DNA of 64,000 nt. Origin: Blepharisma stoltei. Lineage: Eukaryota > Ciliophora > Heterotrichea > Heterotrichida > Blepharismidae. Below are positions 21,567 through 31,963 of this stretch, piece by piece. Below the pieces are notes generated by a model that worked only from the letters and a program-made list of their open reading frames with translations, was not told the origin of the DNA and ran no database searches. Location of the stretch: positions 1,178,001-1,242,000 of the forward strand of contig CAJZBQ010000011.1 in the NCBI GenBank assembly GCA_914767885.1, read 5' to 3'. Within the stretch, counting starts at the first letter, position 1, and every line of letters starts with the position of its first letter. The position numbers were made by a program, and so were the translations under genes.

Positions 21567-22343
21567 CTAATAAGAACTTGGGCCAGGCTTTGGATCTTTT
21601 GAAGTTTGGCTTATCGATTTTTCCTTTTCAACTTTCCCAATCCACTCTGATCTCCCTTCAATTTCTCTTGCTTTCGTGTTATCCAAAGGTCTTATTGGGA
21701 AATCTGCCAAGTTATCAGCAAAAAGTCCTCTCAATTCGAAATAATACTTGGCATAAAGTGCTGCTTTTACTGTGACCGAATAATTGATGAGCTCTAAAAA
21801 TCTCTTCTCAAGAGTGTTTATTTCTTCAGTGTTGAAAAACGGATAGATGTACGCAAAATCAGCATTGCTTAGATATCTGTCATCCCACACTTTTTGGGCT
21901 ATTAGAAGAGAGCATAGAATAATTGGCCTCCAGTTGGTTGGGTGTAATGGAAGTCCTGTAAAAGCAATAAGTCTGTTTATATAAACCAAACAGATTATGC
22001 AACACTCAGGGCTAAACTGTGCACAATCATATAAAGCTCGCATGAATTCATAAATGTCATCAACTGTAGGCATCTTTCTGAGCAAAGCTAAACGCGCCTC
22101 ATCGAAGGCGTCAGGGTTTTCTCTGATATATTTTTCCTCACTGAAATAAAAAAGATCTGAAGATGACTGAATTTCTCGCCCAAGATTGACATCTTCAATC
22201 ATTTGTGAATGAATTATGGTGGCTACAGATTGTATCATTGTAGAAACATTTGGCTGATAAATAGTGGAAGTTGCGTAGACAGAAGACGTTGTACTTGCTC
22301 TGCGGTCTTCTCCTCTCCAGCTGTTTTCTTCAGAATTGTCCAT
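21567..22343 (-). CDS. Cyclin-Y-like cyclin
   Basis: 258 residues, single exon. The cyclin box spans ~75-195: PTVDDIYEFMRALYDCAQFS, then ECCIICLVYINRLIAFTGLP, then PTNWRPIILCSLLIAQKVWD, LSNADFAYIYPFFNTEEINT and LEKRFLELINYSV. The phrase LIAQKVWDD, the closing YAKYYFELRGL and the post-box FPIRPLD match cyclin Y/PHO80-type cyclins (human CCNY: LLASKVWDD, YAKYYFDLRSL, FPLEPL). Cyclin Y recruits CDK14/16-type kinases to membranes. The N-terminal 60 residues are Ser/Thr-rich. ATG at 22343; stop TAG. Confidence 0.8.
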   Translation of the reverse strand: MDNSEENSWRGEDRRASTTSSVYATSTIYQPNVSTMIQSVATIIHSQMIEDVNLGREIQSSSDLFYFSEEKYIRENPDAFDEARLALLRKMPTVDDIYEFMRALYDCAQFSPECCIICLVYINRLIAFTGLPLHPTNWRPIILCSLLIAQKVWDDRYLSNADFAYIYPFFNTEEINTLEKRFLELINYSVTVKAALYAKYYFELRGLFADNLADFPIRPLDNTKAREIEGRSEWIGKVEKEKSISQTSKDPKPGPSSY

Positions 22344-22400
22344 TTCTTTTTTCTGATAAAGGTAGTGGGTTAAATGCTTATGATAGGAATAAATTATTTC

Positions 22401-22790
22401 TCACTCCCCCCCCCCCCCCTCCGTGAGCGAACAAAACCATTAGAAAAATCGCCATTTTTTGACCAAAAAACCCACCCTCCGTGAGTGAACAAAAATTTTT
22501 TAATAGAAAAAATTTTAATGGAAAAAATTTTTGATATATAAGTGATAATTAGTATAATGAAATCTAGAGCTAATTCTGTTTAATTTTAAACAAATTGCGT
22601 TTTAAAATATAAATTTTGCAAATTAAATTAATATTTGCTTCCCAATTTTTGCAAATTAGGATTTTTTTAAATTTCGAAAAAAATATTTTTTATAAAATTT
22701 ATATATAAATTTTTTTTTAAAAAAAAAAATTAACCCCCCTCCGTGAGCGAACAAAATTTTTTTGTTCGCTCACGGAGGGGGGGGGGGAGT
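22401..22790. mobile_element. MITE-A, intact-looking intergenic copy
   Basis: Begins ACTCCCCCCCCCCCC then TCCGTGAGCGAACAAAAC and ends with the complement GTTCGCTCACGGAGG then a G run. A second direct copy of CTCCGTGAGTGAACAAAA lies ~70 bp inside the left end, and an inverted pair sits at the right end. The interior is nearly identical to 57642-58031. It lies just upstream of the cyclin start. Confidence 0.85.
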
Positions 22791-22917
22791 CAGCAATAAA
22801 TATTTTATTGATTTCGAGATTAAAAAGGTTTAAGGGATGAAGCTTTGGCTTAAAAAGAAATTTATTGTATTTATTTTTAATATAGCTCGATAAATACTTT
22901 GGCTCGAATTTCACGAT

Positions 22918-23062
22918 CTTTTTGATAGGAAAAGGGGGAATTGGTTTGAAGAATCAAATCCCCTAATAGCAGGACCAATTTCAGTTGATTTTCTTTCAAT
23001 TGGGAGAAGATTTGGCCAACATAAGCTGATCGAATCATCTCCCCTTTTACCCATCAGGAAAG
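22918..23062. repeat. Short imperfect inverted-repeat element
   Basis: The left arm contains TTGATAGGAAAAGGGGGAA and the right arm the near-complement CTCCCCTTTTACCCATCAGG; each arm carries a further small inverted pair (TTTGAAGAATCAAA on the left). There is no coding frame. It looks like a small MITE relic in otherwise AT-rich DNA. Confidence 0.5.
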
Positions 23063-23315
23063 ATCAGGAACCCTAAGCCAAATTGTGCTGAGGCTATATA
23101 TTTATGTAGAATAAATTAAGTAAAAATTTAATAAAGTGAGTTATAAAAAAATAAAAATATTCTGATTGAATATAATTTTGGTTGAGTACTATTACTTAAT
23201 AAAGACCAATGACTATCCTAAGAATGATCCTTACCTAGCTATATAGACTAGAATTCAATTGAGAGCGCCATAATTATAATTAGATTCATAACAAATTTTA
23301 TAAATTAAAAATTTC
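23063..23315. other. AT-rich intergenic region
   Basis: About 250 bp between convergent inverted-repeat relic and the end of the mucolipin-like gene. No feature is seen. Confidence 0.4.
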
Positions 23316-26126
23316 TTAATCTTCACCTATCAAAAGCATAGCAGCAGAACCTGGCAGCTGGATTTCAAGAAGATCCTTAGCATGATTTTGCAATTTCTTC
23401 CTATCAATTCCTCTTTCATTAATTGACGGCTTTGATAAAAACAAAATGCCTTTTTTCAGTTCTGCAATTTCTTTTGCAATTTTATTCATCTTATCTATTC
23501 TTTTCTTTGTATTTTTTTCAAGTGGCTCTAGATCTTGGCTGCGAATTCTGCCTTCCAAAATTTGCTTGAATGCTAATTTTGAAATTTTTTCTTCTATATA
23601 ATTTCTTACGTTCTTCAGCTTTCCCAGATATTCTCTTTCCAAACTTCGGAGAAGATTCAACAGGCGCAGTTTGCATTCGCTTAAAGCTTTTATCTATTGA
23701 CTCTTCAGGCTCAGTTTGTTCTTTTTGTTCTTCTATAGTTTCTATTTCTTCTTTTTCGTCTTCATCTTCTTCACTCTCTGACTCATCTATTTTTTTTACT
23801 GGCTTTTCACTGACCCCCCGCTTTAAATTGGAACAAAAAATTTTATTCCAATTTAAAAGGGGGTTAATTTTTTTTTTTAAAAAAAAATATCAATATAAAA
23901 TTTTTTATAAAAAAACAAATTTTATATATAAAATTTAAATAAAAAAAATTCAAAAACCTATCGAATTAGATCACAAAATTTTGTTTAATAAATGCTATTT
24001 ACTCTTTATCCTTTAAAAAAATGCAAGATATAACTAAATTTTCATTATTAGTTAATACTCCACTATTAATTGGTATCAAAATTATTTACACAAAATTTAT
24101 TATTTTTTTGTTGATAAAAAAAATTTTAGAAATTTATCGATCAAAGTGCTAATTTTGCTTAAATAAGATGTTATTTATACTCTTCTCTTTAAAATAAAGC
24201 AAAAAATAAGTAAATTTTGAAATTTTATAAAGAATTTCTATTGAATTTATATCAAAACTATTTAAATAAAAAATATCATTTTTATCGAAAAAAATAATAA
24301 TTTGTTTTTTAAATAAGATGATCTTTATACTCTCTCTTTAAATAAGAGCAAGATATAACTAATTTTGAATTTTAGTTAAGAAGAAACATTTAACTTATAT
24401 CAAAACTTTTTACATAAAAATTATATAGTCAACTAGGTTGACTATATAAAATTTTTTATTATAAAATAAAAATTTTGTTCCAATTTAAAGGGGGATTAAT
24501 TTACCAAAAAATGGAAATTTTTACCTATATTTTGTTCCAATTTAAAGGAGAGGGGAGTGAGGGAATTAAACCCTTCTTGAATTATCGCAACAAATAAATT
24601 GTGCACACAACTATCATAGAAATTACTTGATAAAAAATATGATGAAAGCAAACATGTAAATCTGTCCAATCACTATGTCTTCTAAAACAACACCATCGAA
24701 GAAAAAGTAGACAGAGTCACCACAAAGTAGGGCAAATAAAGCCATCATAGAAGAAGTCGTGTTAGGGTAGAAACCACAATTTCAAAATAAACACATGGCA
24801 AGGAAGGTGAAGCCCATAAAAATAGGGAGAATTCCGACCATGTAGGGAAGCAAAGTGGAAAAGCTTCGCTTTAATGTATTGGCAATTGTGTAGGTCTGTG
24901 AAGTATGCTCAAGATATTGAATTATGCCAACCCACGCTGTAAAGCAGCCAAAACCAATGAGAGTTTCATGGAGATTCATAGATCGGCCTTGGTCAACTAT
25001 TGTTAAAATCCCTGAAAACATTTGGCAAATATTTCCAATAATATTAAAAATTACTCATAAATTCAAAAACTTCAGCTTCTCCCGAGTTCCTAAATAATCC
25101 CAAGCAGATCTATATCCTCTAGGTCCTCCTCTCATTTTAGCAATTAAAAGCGCCCTCTTCATGAAATACAAAAAAATAGAGCACAGCGAGCATATTGACA
25201 AAATTAAAATCGCAACCCCAAGCCAAACGAATTTTTTCATAGGGTCATCTACATATATTTCTTACAAATTTCATCGCCGCAGCTGCTTCTATCAATATCC
25301 ATTACCACATTAACAGGTCCATGTACAGAATAATCATATTTTTGATTTAACACTCAATGATAGCATGTTGAGAAAAGGTCTAGCTCATCATCTAAATGCT
25401 GGTTGAAAATCATTTTAATCTCAAATCTGCTTACAAGCTCCAAGTAATTTTTTGGATTCAGATGTGAAAAAGGTCCAAGGTCTTCAGGACTCAGTTTGTA
25501 TTCCATTTCATAGCCTTTACTTTTTGCATCATCATAATCTAAATAATCCACTAATAGTCTGGGTTTTTGAATACTCCCATCATCTTCGTATTCGTAGGAA
25601 TAATTATCTAATGTATGGGAATTCACGTGATAATATCTATCAACTGTTTTTTGCAAAAAGTGAGTTAGATCTCTGATGCTGAAAACATTATAAGAGTTTG
25701 TAATTGTTGTGTCAGAGCCTTGGACGTCTGGGTTCAAAAATAATTTATTTCATAAAGTATATTGAGTATATGAGTATGAAGCAGAATTAAAAACGGGATA
25801 TTAAATTAAGTGCTTAAGGTGTACAGTGCCCACTCCCTATTAAAGAGCATCCTATCACTTAAAATAGCACAAAATATGGGAAGGGATTACTTGACATGTC
25901 CCCTTAGATTAATCTCACTTCTCACTCATGTCAGGCTCAGCTCCTGCGTATTTCGTCTAAGGGTCACCCTCTTCGGGCGTGCTGAGTGGTTAAAATCCTC
26001 TTGAATGCGCTGAAAAGCAGCTGCTCTACACCTATGCAACTACTGCCCAAAAATTCTCCAGTTAAAGCCAAATCCCATAAATGAAATTAAATTAGCAAAT
26101 CTAATTTCTCTTGAGCCAAATGCCAT
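23316..26126 (-). CDS. Mucolipin (TRPML)-like cation channel, with two IESs and three introns
   Basis: From ATG 26126: MAFGSREIRFANLI..., then across an IES FGFNWRIFGQ-YPVFNSASYS, a luminal domain (VFSIRDLTHFLQKTVDRYY resembles the TRPML FSHQDLYDQL region), TM segments (VWLGVAILILSICSLCSIFL), FLNLWVIFNIIGNICQMF, WVGIIQYLEHTSQTY, MMALFALLCGDSVYFFF (pore side), and a last TM ending INCVHNLFVAIIQEGF. Introns: 25249-25265 (17 nt), 24611-24626 (16 nt), 23594-23609 (16 nt). After the last TM the gene meets a MITE-B insert. The most consistent join is TA 24567-24568 to TA 23736-23737, giving IIQEGF-IEEQKEQTEPEE and 562 residues (TRPML ~580). That junction is uncertain, because it discards an acidic open stretch at 23738-23815. 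Such channels release Ca2+ from endolysosomes. Confidence 0.75.
23737..24567. mobile_element. MITE-B-containing insert in the mucolipin-like gene (right end uncertain)
   Basis: The MITE-B core runs ~23815-24560, with ends CCGCTTTAAATTGGAACAAA and TTTGTTCCAATTTAAAGGAG. Inside, ~23985-24420 holds three ~165-bp tandem units sharing TTTATACTCT..CTTTAAA and ATCAAAACT-ATTTA, and 24423-24454 is a short palindrome around AGTCAACTAGGTTGACT. The left TA (24567-24568) fits the MITE-B pattern. The matching exon end could be at 23736-23737 or 23791-23792. Confidence 0.6.
25801..26042. mobile_element. 242-bp IES containing a family-R relative
   Basis: Phase-matched TAs at 25799-25800 and 26041-26042. Removal gives RIFGQ-YPVFNSASYS. 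Inside is an R-like core on the minus strand (plus-strand GTATTTCGTCTAAGGGTCAC then CCTCTTCGGG). The ends share an inverted motif, GCTTAAGGTGTACAGTGC against GCATAGGTGTAGAGC. Confidence 0.75.
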
Positions 26127-26905
26127 TTATTTATAGCTTAATTAAAAACAATTATAAGGACTTGGCAAGTGGTGGTGATAAGAAGCAAGATCTGGATAAC
26201 GATTTTTCAGGGATATATACCGAACCTCTCATATTTCTCTAATGGGTGCATGTATAAGCTATCTCTTATACTCATATTCACCATGCTCGCTCGATGAGAA
26301 GCCATATTGTATTAAATCACCTTTAATTGTGAATAGATAAGTAATGGACAATTATAAATTCATTCTCATTAATATTGATAAAGTATTAATTAACAAAACT
26401 TATATGCAAAGCTTGATCATTATATACTTCTAGGCAAAAATCCAAATTTTGATATATCTCAAGCACTATTTTAGCTTGGGCTTTCCGGTAGTAAAGAGGC
26501 GAGCTGGAAAAACTAACTCCTCAAATTGCAGACTATGATATAGGGTTTTTGCCATTTGGGGAGTTGCCCAAACAATCATTATTTGGCTTCTCTAACACCC
26601 CTCTTTACCATAGGAATGATCGGGAAGCCCAAGTTAAAAAGATGCTCATGCTATACTTGCTTGAAGCTATTTAGAGAGCTATGAATCTTAGAATGATTTA
26701 GCTTAAAACCGATTCCAATCGATAATAAAATATTTTAATAATTAAGTTAAAATTATTTGCTTTACTATTTTCTTCATCTCAAGTATAAAACACGTTTGAT
26801 AATTTTCCATTTTTTATTGCTCAAAAGAATAAGCCTTCTATTAATCTAGTTGTTAATGCATAACACGCTGAAATTTAAATTAAAATAAAATAGCTTTTAT
26901 ATATA
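26127..26905. other. Intergenic region with an inverted-repeat element
   Basis: About 780 bp between divergent mucolipin-like and SWI/SNF genes. Most is AT-rich. The inverted repeat at 26471-26640 is listed separately. No open frame of note is seen. Confidence 0.5.
26471..26640. repeat. 170-bp inverted-repeat element
   Basis: The left arm TTTAGCTTGGGCTTTCCGG..TAGTAAAGAGG pairs with the right arm CCTCTTTACCATAGG..CGGGAAGCCCAAGTTAAAA. An inner pair (CTCCTCAAATTG, GGGGAGTTG) also folds. It looks like a stand-alone MITE. Confidence 0.6.
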
Positions 26906-29900
26906 ATGAGTTTTTCCGTGCCTAAATATCAGATCAGCCCTTTGCCTTCAAGCTTGAAATTTACCCCACAGCAATTTGAGCAACTAAAGCACCAAATTCA
27001 AAGCTACACCATTCTGAACAGGGGCCAAGAGCTTTCCCAAGTTCAAATCCAAGCAATCCAAGGTATAAAACTCCAAGCATTTGACTCATACCAGACAACT
27101 GGCTACAACACTCAAATGAAAACAAAATATAACCATTCGCAAGATATTAAAGAAAAATCCAATAGCCAACTCCACTATGAACAAGAACCAAAATCAATAA
27201 CTTTCTTCTATGAGAATCGTGCTAAATTACTTGAAAAGTTCTTACAGTCTGACTTAGACGAAGACACCAAAAACAGAATTTTGACTGAAAAGTTTCTGAT
27301 TGAATTAAGGGATCTTCAAAATCAGACTAGAAGTGAAGTAATAAAAGAATGAAAAGAGCAGCCTGATAACAACTATGACCAAAGCCATAGACTTCTAGAA
27401 ACCACTCTTCTTGATAGGGACTTTTTCAAGAGAAATTTCCCAATGTTTGATTTTAGAGCTAAACAAGAAAACAGAATGCTTGGAAGATATGACTATGAAA
27501 TGAGAAATGGCCAAGACACCAAAAGAAAAAACCAACAAATGATTTTCTTGTCAGAAGTCCTTAATCATCAACAAGATTTTTTTGATTTTCATAGAAGAAA
27601 TCACGTAATTTTAATATAGGCAAATCTCCGCAAAAACATATATGGCGGCAAAGGATATTTGGATTATTTAGACCGGCAAGAAAAGGCAAAGAGAGATAAG
27701 GATGAGAAAGAGAGGCTTAAAGCGCTAAAGGACAACAACATGGAAATTTATGTTGATTTGTTAGCCAAAACAAAAAATGAGAGATTGCTGAAAATTTTAC
27801 AGCAAACTGACAGCTTTTTAAGAGAAATTGGAGCAAAAGTTTTACTTCAAAAGGGCGATAATGAAGCAGAAATTGTGGAGCAGGCCCCAGAAGCACAAAG
27901 CGCAGGCGAAATAATAGCAGACAGTTTAAAGAAATCGTCAAAAATGTATTATGAAATCACTCATGCTGTAGTTGAAGAAATAAAAACTCAGCCTGAAAAT
28001 ATAGAAGGAGGAATGCTTAAAAGCTACCAGCTTATAGGATTGCAATGACTGGTTTCTTTATATAATAACAATTTGCATGGAATTCTTGCTGATGAAATGG
28101 GGCTTGGGAAAACTATACAGACAATAGCATTGTTTCAGTATTTAATTGACAATAAAAATAATGAAGGGCCATTTTTAGTCGTTGTCCCTCTATCAGTCCT
28201 CTCGAACTGGGTAATGGAATTCAAAAAATGGGCACCAAAAATAAAATTTATCGTATATAAAGGCCCTCCAATTCATAGGAAAAAATTGGTTTCTAATGTA
28301 TTAACAATGAAAAAGTTCAATGTCTTAATAACAACTTATGAGTATATAATTAAAGACAAGCAGCAGCTTAGCAAGATAGCATGGTCTTACATAGTTGTAG
28401 ATGAAGGCCATAGAATGAAAAACTCCAAGTCAAAATTCGCTCAGATTTTAGGTCTTCAATACTCCTCTGATCATAGAATTTTGCTTACAGGAACTCCACT
28501 ACAGAATAACTTAAACGAGCTCTGGTCTCTTCTCAATTTTCTGCTCCCTAAAATATTCCATACACTGGACGACTTCGAAAAATGGTTCAACATTCCTTTT
28601 TCCAAAATCCCAGGCGAGCAAGTCGAATTGACTGAAGAAGAAAGCTTGCTTCTAATTAACCGCCTCCATCAAGTGCTACGTCCATTTTTATTAAGAAGGG
28701 TCAAAAAAGATGTAGAAAAAGAGCTTCCAGATAAAGTGGAATTTGTATTAAAAGTCGAGTTATCTTCGTGGCAGAAAAAGCTTTATAAAGATATACAAGA
28801 AAAAGCATTTTTCAATCGAGATGGAGGACCATGAAGGTGCAAAAGTCTTAATAACTCAGTTATGCAGCTTCGAAAGGTGTGCAATCATCCTTATTTGTTT
28901 TTGCATTATGAGCAACTTCCAATGGTGACTGATGAAATATGAAGATGTTCAGGAAAATTTGAAACCTTAGATAGAATGCTGCCAAAGTTCATAAGAATGA
29001 ACCATAGAGTTTTGATTTTCACCCAAATGACTCATTTGATGGATATTATGTCAATGTATTTCGAATACAGAGGCTTCAAATATTTGAGGCTGGATGGAAC
29101 TACAAAACCTGAAGACAGAGACTTAAGAATGATGCTCTTTAATAGCGAAAACTCCGAGTACTACATTTTCTTACTATCCACTAGAGCAGGAGGGCTCGGA
29201 TTAAATTTACAAACCGCTGATACAGTTATCATTTATGACTCAGATTGGAACCCACAAATGGATTTACAAGCTCAAGATCGTGCACATAGGCTTGGACAGA
29301 TGAAAGAGGTTCGAGTTTACAGGCTTGTAACAAACACTAAAATTGAAGAAGCAATTCTAACCAAAGCTGCCTACAAAAAAGACGTTGATGCCAAAGTAAT
29401 ACAGGCTGGCTTATTCAATACAAAGTCTACAGAGCTCGAAAGAAATGAAAAATTGAGAAATCTATTAAAAGCTGAAGAAAACGAAGAAAGTGAAGACGAG
29501 ACTGAATTTTTGACAACCCAGCAGTTAAATGAAATCATTTCACGCAATGATGAAGAGTATCAAATTTATGAGCAAATGGACGCAGAAATGATGAAAAATG
29601 AAAATTATAAAGAAAGGCTAATTCAAGGAGATAAGCTGCCGTTTTGGCTGGAAACTCATGAAGAAGAAATCAATTTGGATCAGTTCATGTATGGGAGAGG
29701 AATGAGGAGGCATAAAGAGCTTTATTATAGAGAAGAAATTGAATTAGAAAATCAATATTTGGGGATGAAGAGGGTTGGATCGCCTATAGAAGATGAAATT
29801 AATAAAAGAGCTAAATCGTCCTCTGAGTCAGAAGCCGGAATTGAAATTGGAGGGCATGGGACAAAAATTACAATTTCAAGTGGAAAAATGCTGGGATCAA

Positions 29901-30001
29901 ATGAGAGCTCGTCTGAGACAAGTATACAAGATTTAGAAGAAGATGAAGTTTTTAAATCAGGGGAGGAAGATGAGGAGGATTATGAAAATTTCAATAACTA
30001 A
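26906..30001 (+). CDS. SWI/SNF-type chromatin-remodelling ATPase (Brahma/Sth1-like)
   Basis: 1026 residues after removing the 15-nt intron 27605-27619 (GTAATTTTAATATAG). Domains in order: QLQ (~residues 10-45, [20 protein letters not shown]); an HSA-like region around [14 protein letters not shown]; Snf2 N-lobe with [11 protein letters not shown], walker [16 protein letters not shown] box, and [12 protein letters not shown]-lobe with [25 protein letters not shown] and [11 protein letters not shown]; a SnAC-like region ([17 protein letters not shown]); then an acidic tail ([19 protein letters not shown]). There is no bromodomain. TGA at 28046 encodes the nearly invariant Trp before [11 protein letters not shown] at ~28831, ~28939 and ~27350 also read as Trp. 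Nuclear; moves nucleosomes using ATP, and likely the ATPase of a SWI/SNF or RSC-type complex. Confidence 0.9.
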
Positions 30002-30538
30002 TAGAATTATATGATATAAATAAAGGCAGATAAGCTATCAGCTTGAATCGCTTTATTAATCTTTATAAATGCTCTAAAAGATAAAATCCAAATTGAAACT
30101 TAAGCATATTTAAATGGTGAAAAATTATTTTCCAATTTTATTTTTTTTATCAGAGTTACTAATTTTGATCTATTTTACGTGTTTTGTTTCCCGAAAATGT
30201 TTATCAGATTTTCTAGAACAATTAAAAATTCCCTATATAAAAATGGCCACTATTAAGTTATTTATAAATATTATACATCAAGAAATGGGTTGTTATCCAA
30301 GCAGTTCAAAACTTACAAGATTTCCAGGTTTTATTATAAAGAAAAAGCATCACAGAACACATGATGAAATACAGACAGTAGCATCTGAGAGCTTTATTAA
30401 TTATATGTCAAGCTTAAGCACAATTTTAAACCAGCACAACAAAAATGTGCCTTTTTAAGTTGAGTAATCACACAATTATAAGTAGAAGATTCAATGTAAC
30501 TTTAACTAATAAAAGTAGGAGTAAGAAAACCTTAGTTT
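30002..30538. other. Short intergenic stretches around a small ORF
   Basis: Apart from the ORF at 30114-30458 the DNA is AT-rich with no repeats. The flanking genes converge here. Confidence 0.4.
30114..30458 (+). CDS. Hypothetical protein, 114 aa
   Basis: ATG-TAA frame without TGA codons. Residues ~4-25 are strongly hydrophobic (FPILFFLSELLILIYFTCFV), consistent with a signal anchor; the rest is mixed and basic (PGFIIKKKHHRTHDEIQTVA). A second ATG at ~30243 (MATIKLFINII) could be the true start, which would remove the hydrophobic segment. No family is recognised. Confidence 0.45.
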   Translation: MVKNYFPILFFLSELLILIYFTCFVSRKCLSDFLEQLKIPYIKMATIKLFINIIHQEMGCYPSSSKLTRFPGFIIKKKHHRTHDEIQTVASESFINYMSSLSTILNQHNKNVPF

Positions 30539-31555
30539 TTAATAACTAGGCATATAGGTGGCAACATAAGAAGAGCCTAATGCATAAATCTGAAGATTGC
30601 CTAATAAAGGCTGCGAGTAAATTAAAGATAATGCGCGCATTGATAACGGTTGAAACCACAATATCAAGCTATCATAATCCTTTAACGAGGAATTAAATTT
30701 ATTATTAAAATAAGAAGACAAAGAGAATAGAATTATTTTCTCAATAGCTCTACTGATCGAATTTATACACTCCTACTCTCATGCATAATTGAACAAAAAA
30801 TTTTTTTTGATATGGATAATTTTTTTTAAAAAGTCTGTGTGGATTTTTAAAAAAAGGAAAACAAAATTTAATTTAATTTGTTTTTAAAACATAATTTTTA
30901 GAGATTTAATCATACTGATTTTCATTTATATATCAAAATATTTTTAAAATAAAAATTTTTTGTTGCTCGCTAAGGTGAGTTTTTTGGATAATAAATAGGG
31001 ATTTTCCAATGTTTTTTTTCGCTTAAAAAGGAGTGAGAGAGAGTTAAAAAACTTCAATTCTTAATTCTGCGTGCTATATAAGCTCTAAAAGTTTTATCAG
31101 AGTTATAAATTTTAACTTCAATTTCATAATTAGACAATTTCTAGAATATTAATCGCATGGAAGAATTGCTTCTTCCTTTTGATTCTTGTTTTAAAGGGAA
31201 TATAATTTTAAAATATAGGCTTATACTGCAGCAAGTCTATCGTAAAAATTATTTGCTCTACCCTTTTAAATTGGAACAAAAAATCCATCCCAATTTAAAG
31301 GGGGTTAAAATTTACACTAAATTGCTCACTATAAAAAAAAAATTAAATTTTATAATAAAATATATAAATTAAATTCGATCTTTTTGGATTTTAATTTATT
31401 TTATAGAAAAATAAATTCAAAAATTAAGTGACAGTGTGAAATTTCTTTCTATTAAAAAAAATTAATCCATTTTAAAGATAGGCTAAAGTACGCCTATTTT
31501 ATTCTAAATTAAAAGGGAAAAGTTAGACTTTTTTTTTTATTTTGACTGGTTTCTT
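30539..31555 (-). CDS. Unknown protein, reconstructed across three IESs; 5' end unresolved
   Basis: Removing 31260-31524 (MITE-B), 31132-31216 (85 bp) and 30765-31045 (MITE-A) leaves one continuous frame with in-phase joins: KKKSLEQIIFTIDLLQYKP-NYEIEV..., KNWSFL-NSISRAIEK. It ends ...GSSYVATYMPSY then TAA. One TGA is Trp (KNWSF). About 125 residues are recovered. The sequence is hydrophobic and aromatic near the end (LILWFQPLSMRALSLIY) but has no clear domain. Upstream the frame meets TAA near 31556 and no ATG was identified, so another insert or intron may lie there. Confidence 0.5.
30765..31045. mobile_element. MITE-A-type IES, 281 bp, diverged
   Basis: TA-bounded. Ends on the minus strand are TAACTCTCTCTCACTCC and, at the other end, the complement TATACACTCCTACTCTC; the inner motif is reduced to AATTGAACAAAAAA. 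Interior AT-rich text matches other MITE-A copies. Excision is in phase. Confidence 0.7.
31132..31216. mobile_element. 85-bp IES (probable)
   Basis: TAs at 31131-31132 and 31216-31217 are in the same codon phase; removal joins LLQYKP to NYEIEV and skips in-frame stops. The ends are only weakly inverted. Confidence 0.5.
31260..31524. mobile_element. MITE-B insert, 265 bp
   Basis: Ends TACCCTTTTAAATTGGAAC and complement TAACTTTTCCCTTTTAATTT. Just inside the left end is the inverted pair AAATTGGAACAAAA..CCAATTTAAAGGG. Interior is AT-rich. Confidence 0.75.
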
Positions 31556-31689
31556 AAAAAATTAATATTAAAATTGAATTTTTAAAAATTCGAGATAATT
31601 TCAACCCAAAGCTCAATACATCTAGAAAATTAATAATTATAATATCCCCAAAGGTTTTTCAATTTTAATTAACTAATGCTAATGGTAAT

Positions 31690-31963
31690 CTAATTTAAAT
31701 CTTGATATGGCTGAATAAGCTTATCATCTGCATCAAACTTCTCGCTGCCTCCTTCTGCACCTTTTATGATTGAAGAGAGCAGATCTTCAAGAGAAAGTCT
31801 TGTCTTTTTTACTTCCCTTAAATTCAATGAAGTCCTTTTGCTATTTTCTATTGATAAGAGCCACGACAGAGCTCATCAATCCAAGTGCAGATCCAAGTAA
31901 TAAACTAATCAAATATTCATTGTTCGCTTTGGACTTCTTTAATAACTAAGGATTTTTGCAAGA
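31690..31963 (-). pseudogene. Truncated tail of a Kelch/Cys-rich membrane paralogue
   Basis: Reading minus, SKANNEYLISLLLGSALGLM corresponds to the last transmembrane region of the three intact paralogues (SKQTVLILISGLLGSVFGVM). A frameshift follows after INRK, and the next frame gives a plausible cytosolic tail (LSLEDLLSSIIKGAEGG..., stop TAG). It has no upstream extracellular part and is in opposite orientation to the array, so it is probably a remnant. Confidence 0.55.

Noticed and set aside
31157-31372. Plus-strand ORF MEELLLPFDSCFKGN...
   Set aside because: It runs into MITE-B, and excision gives an immediate TAG; the opposite strand gives a longer frame through three phase-matched inserts.
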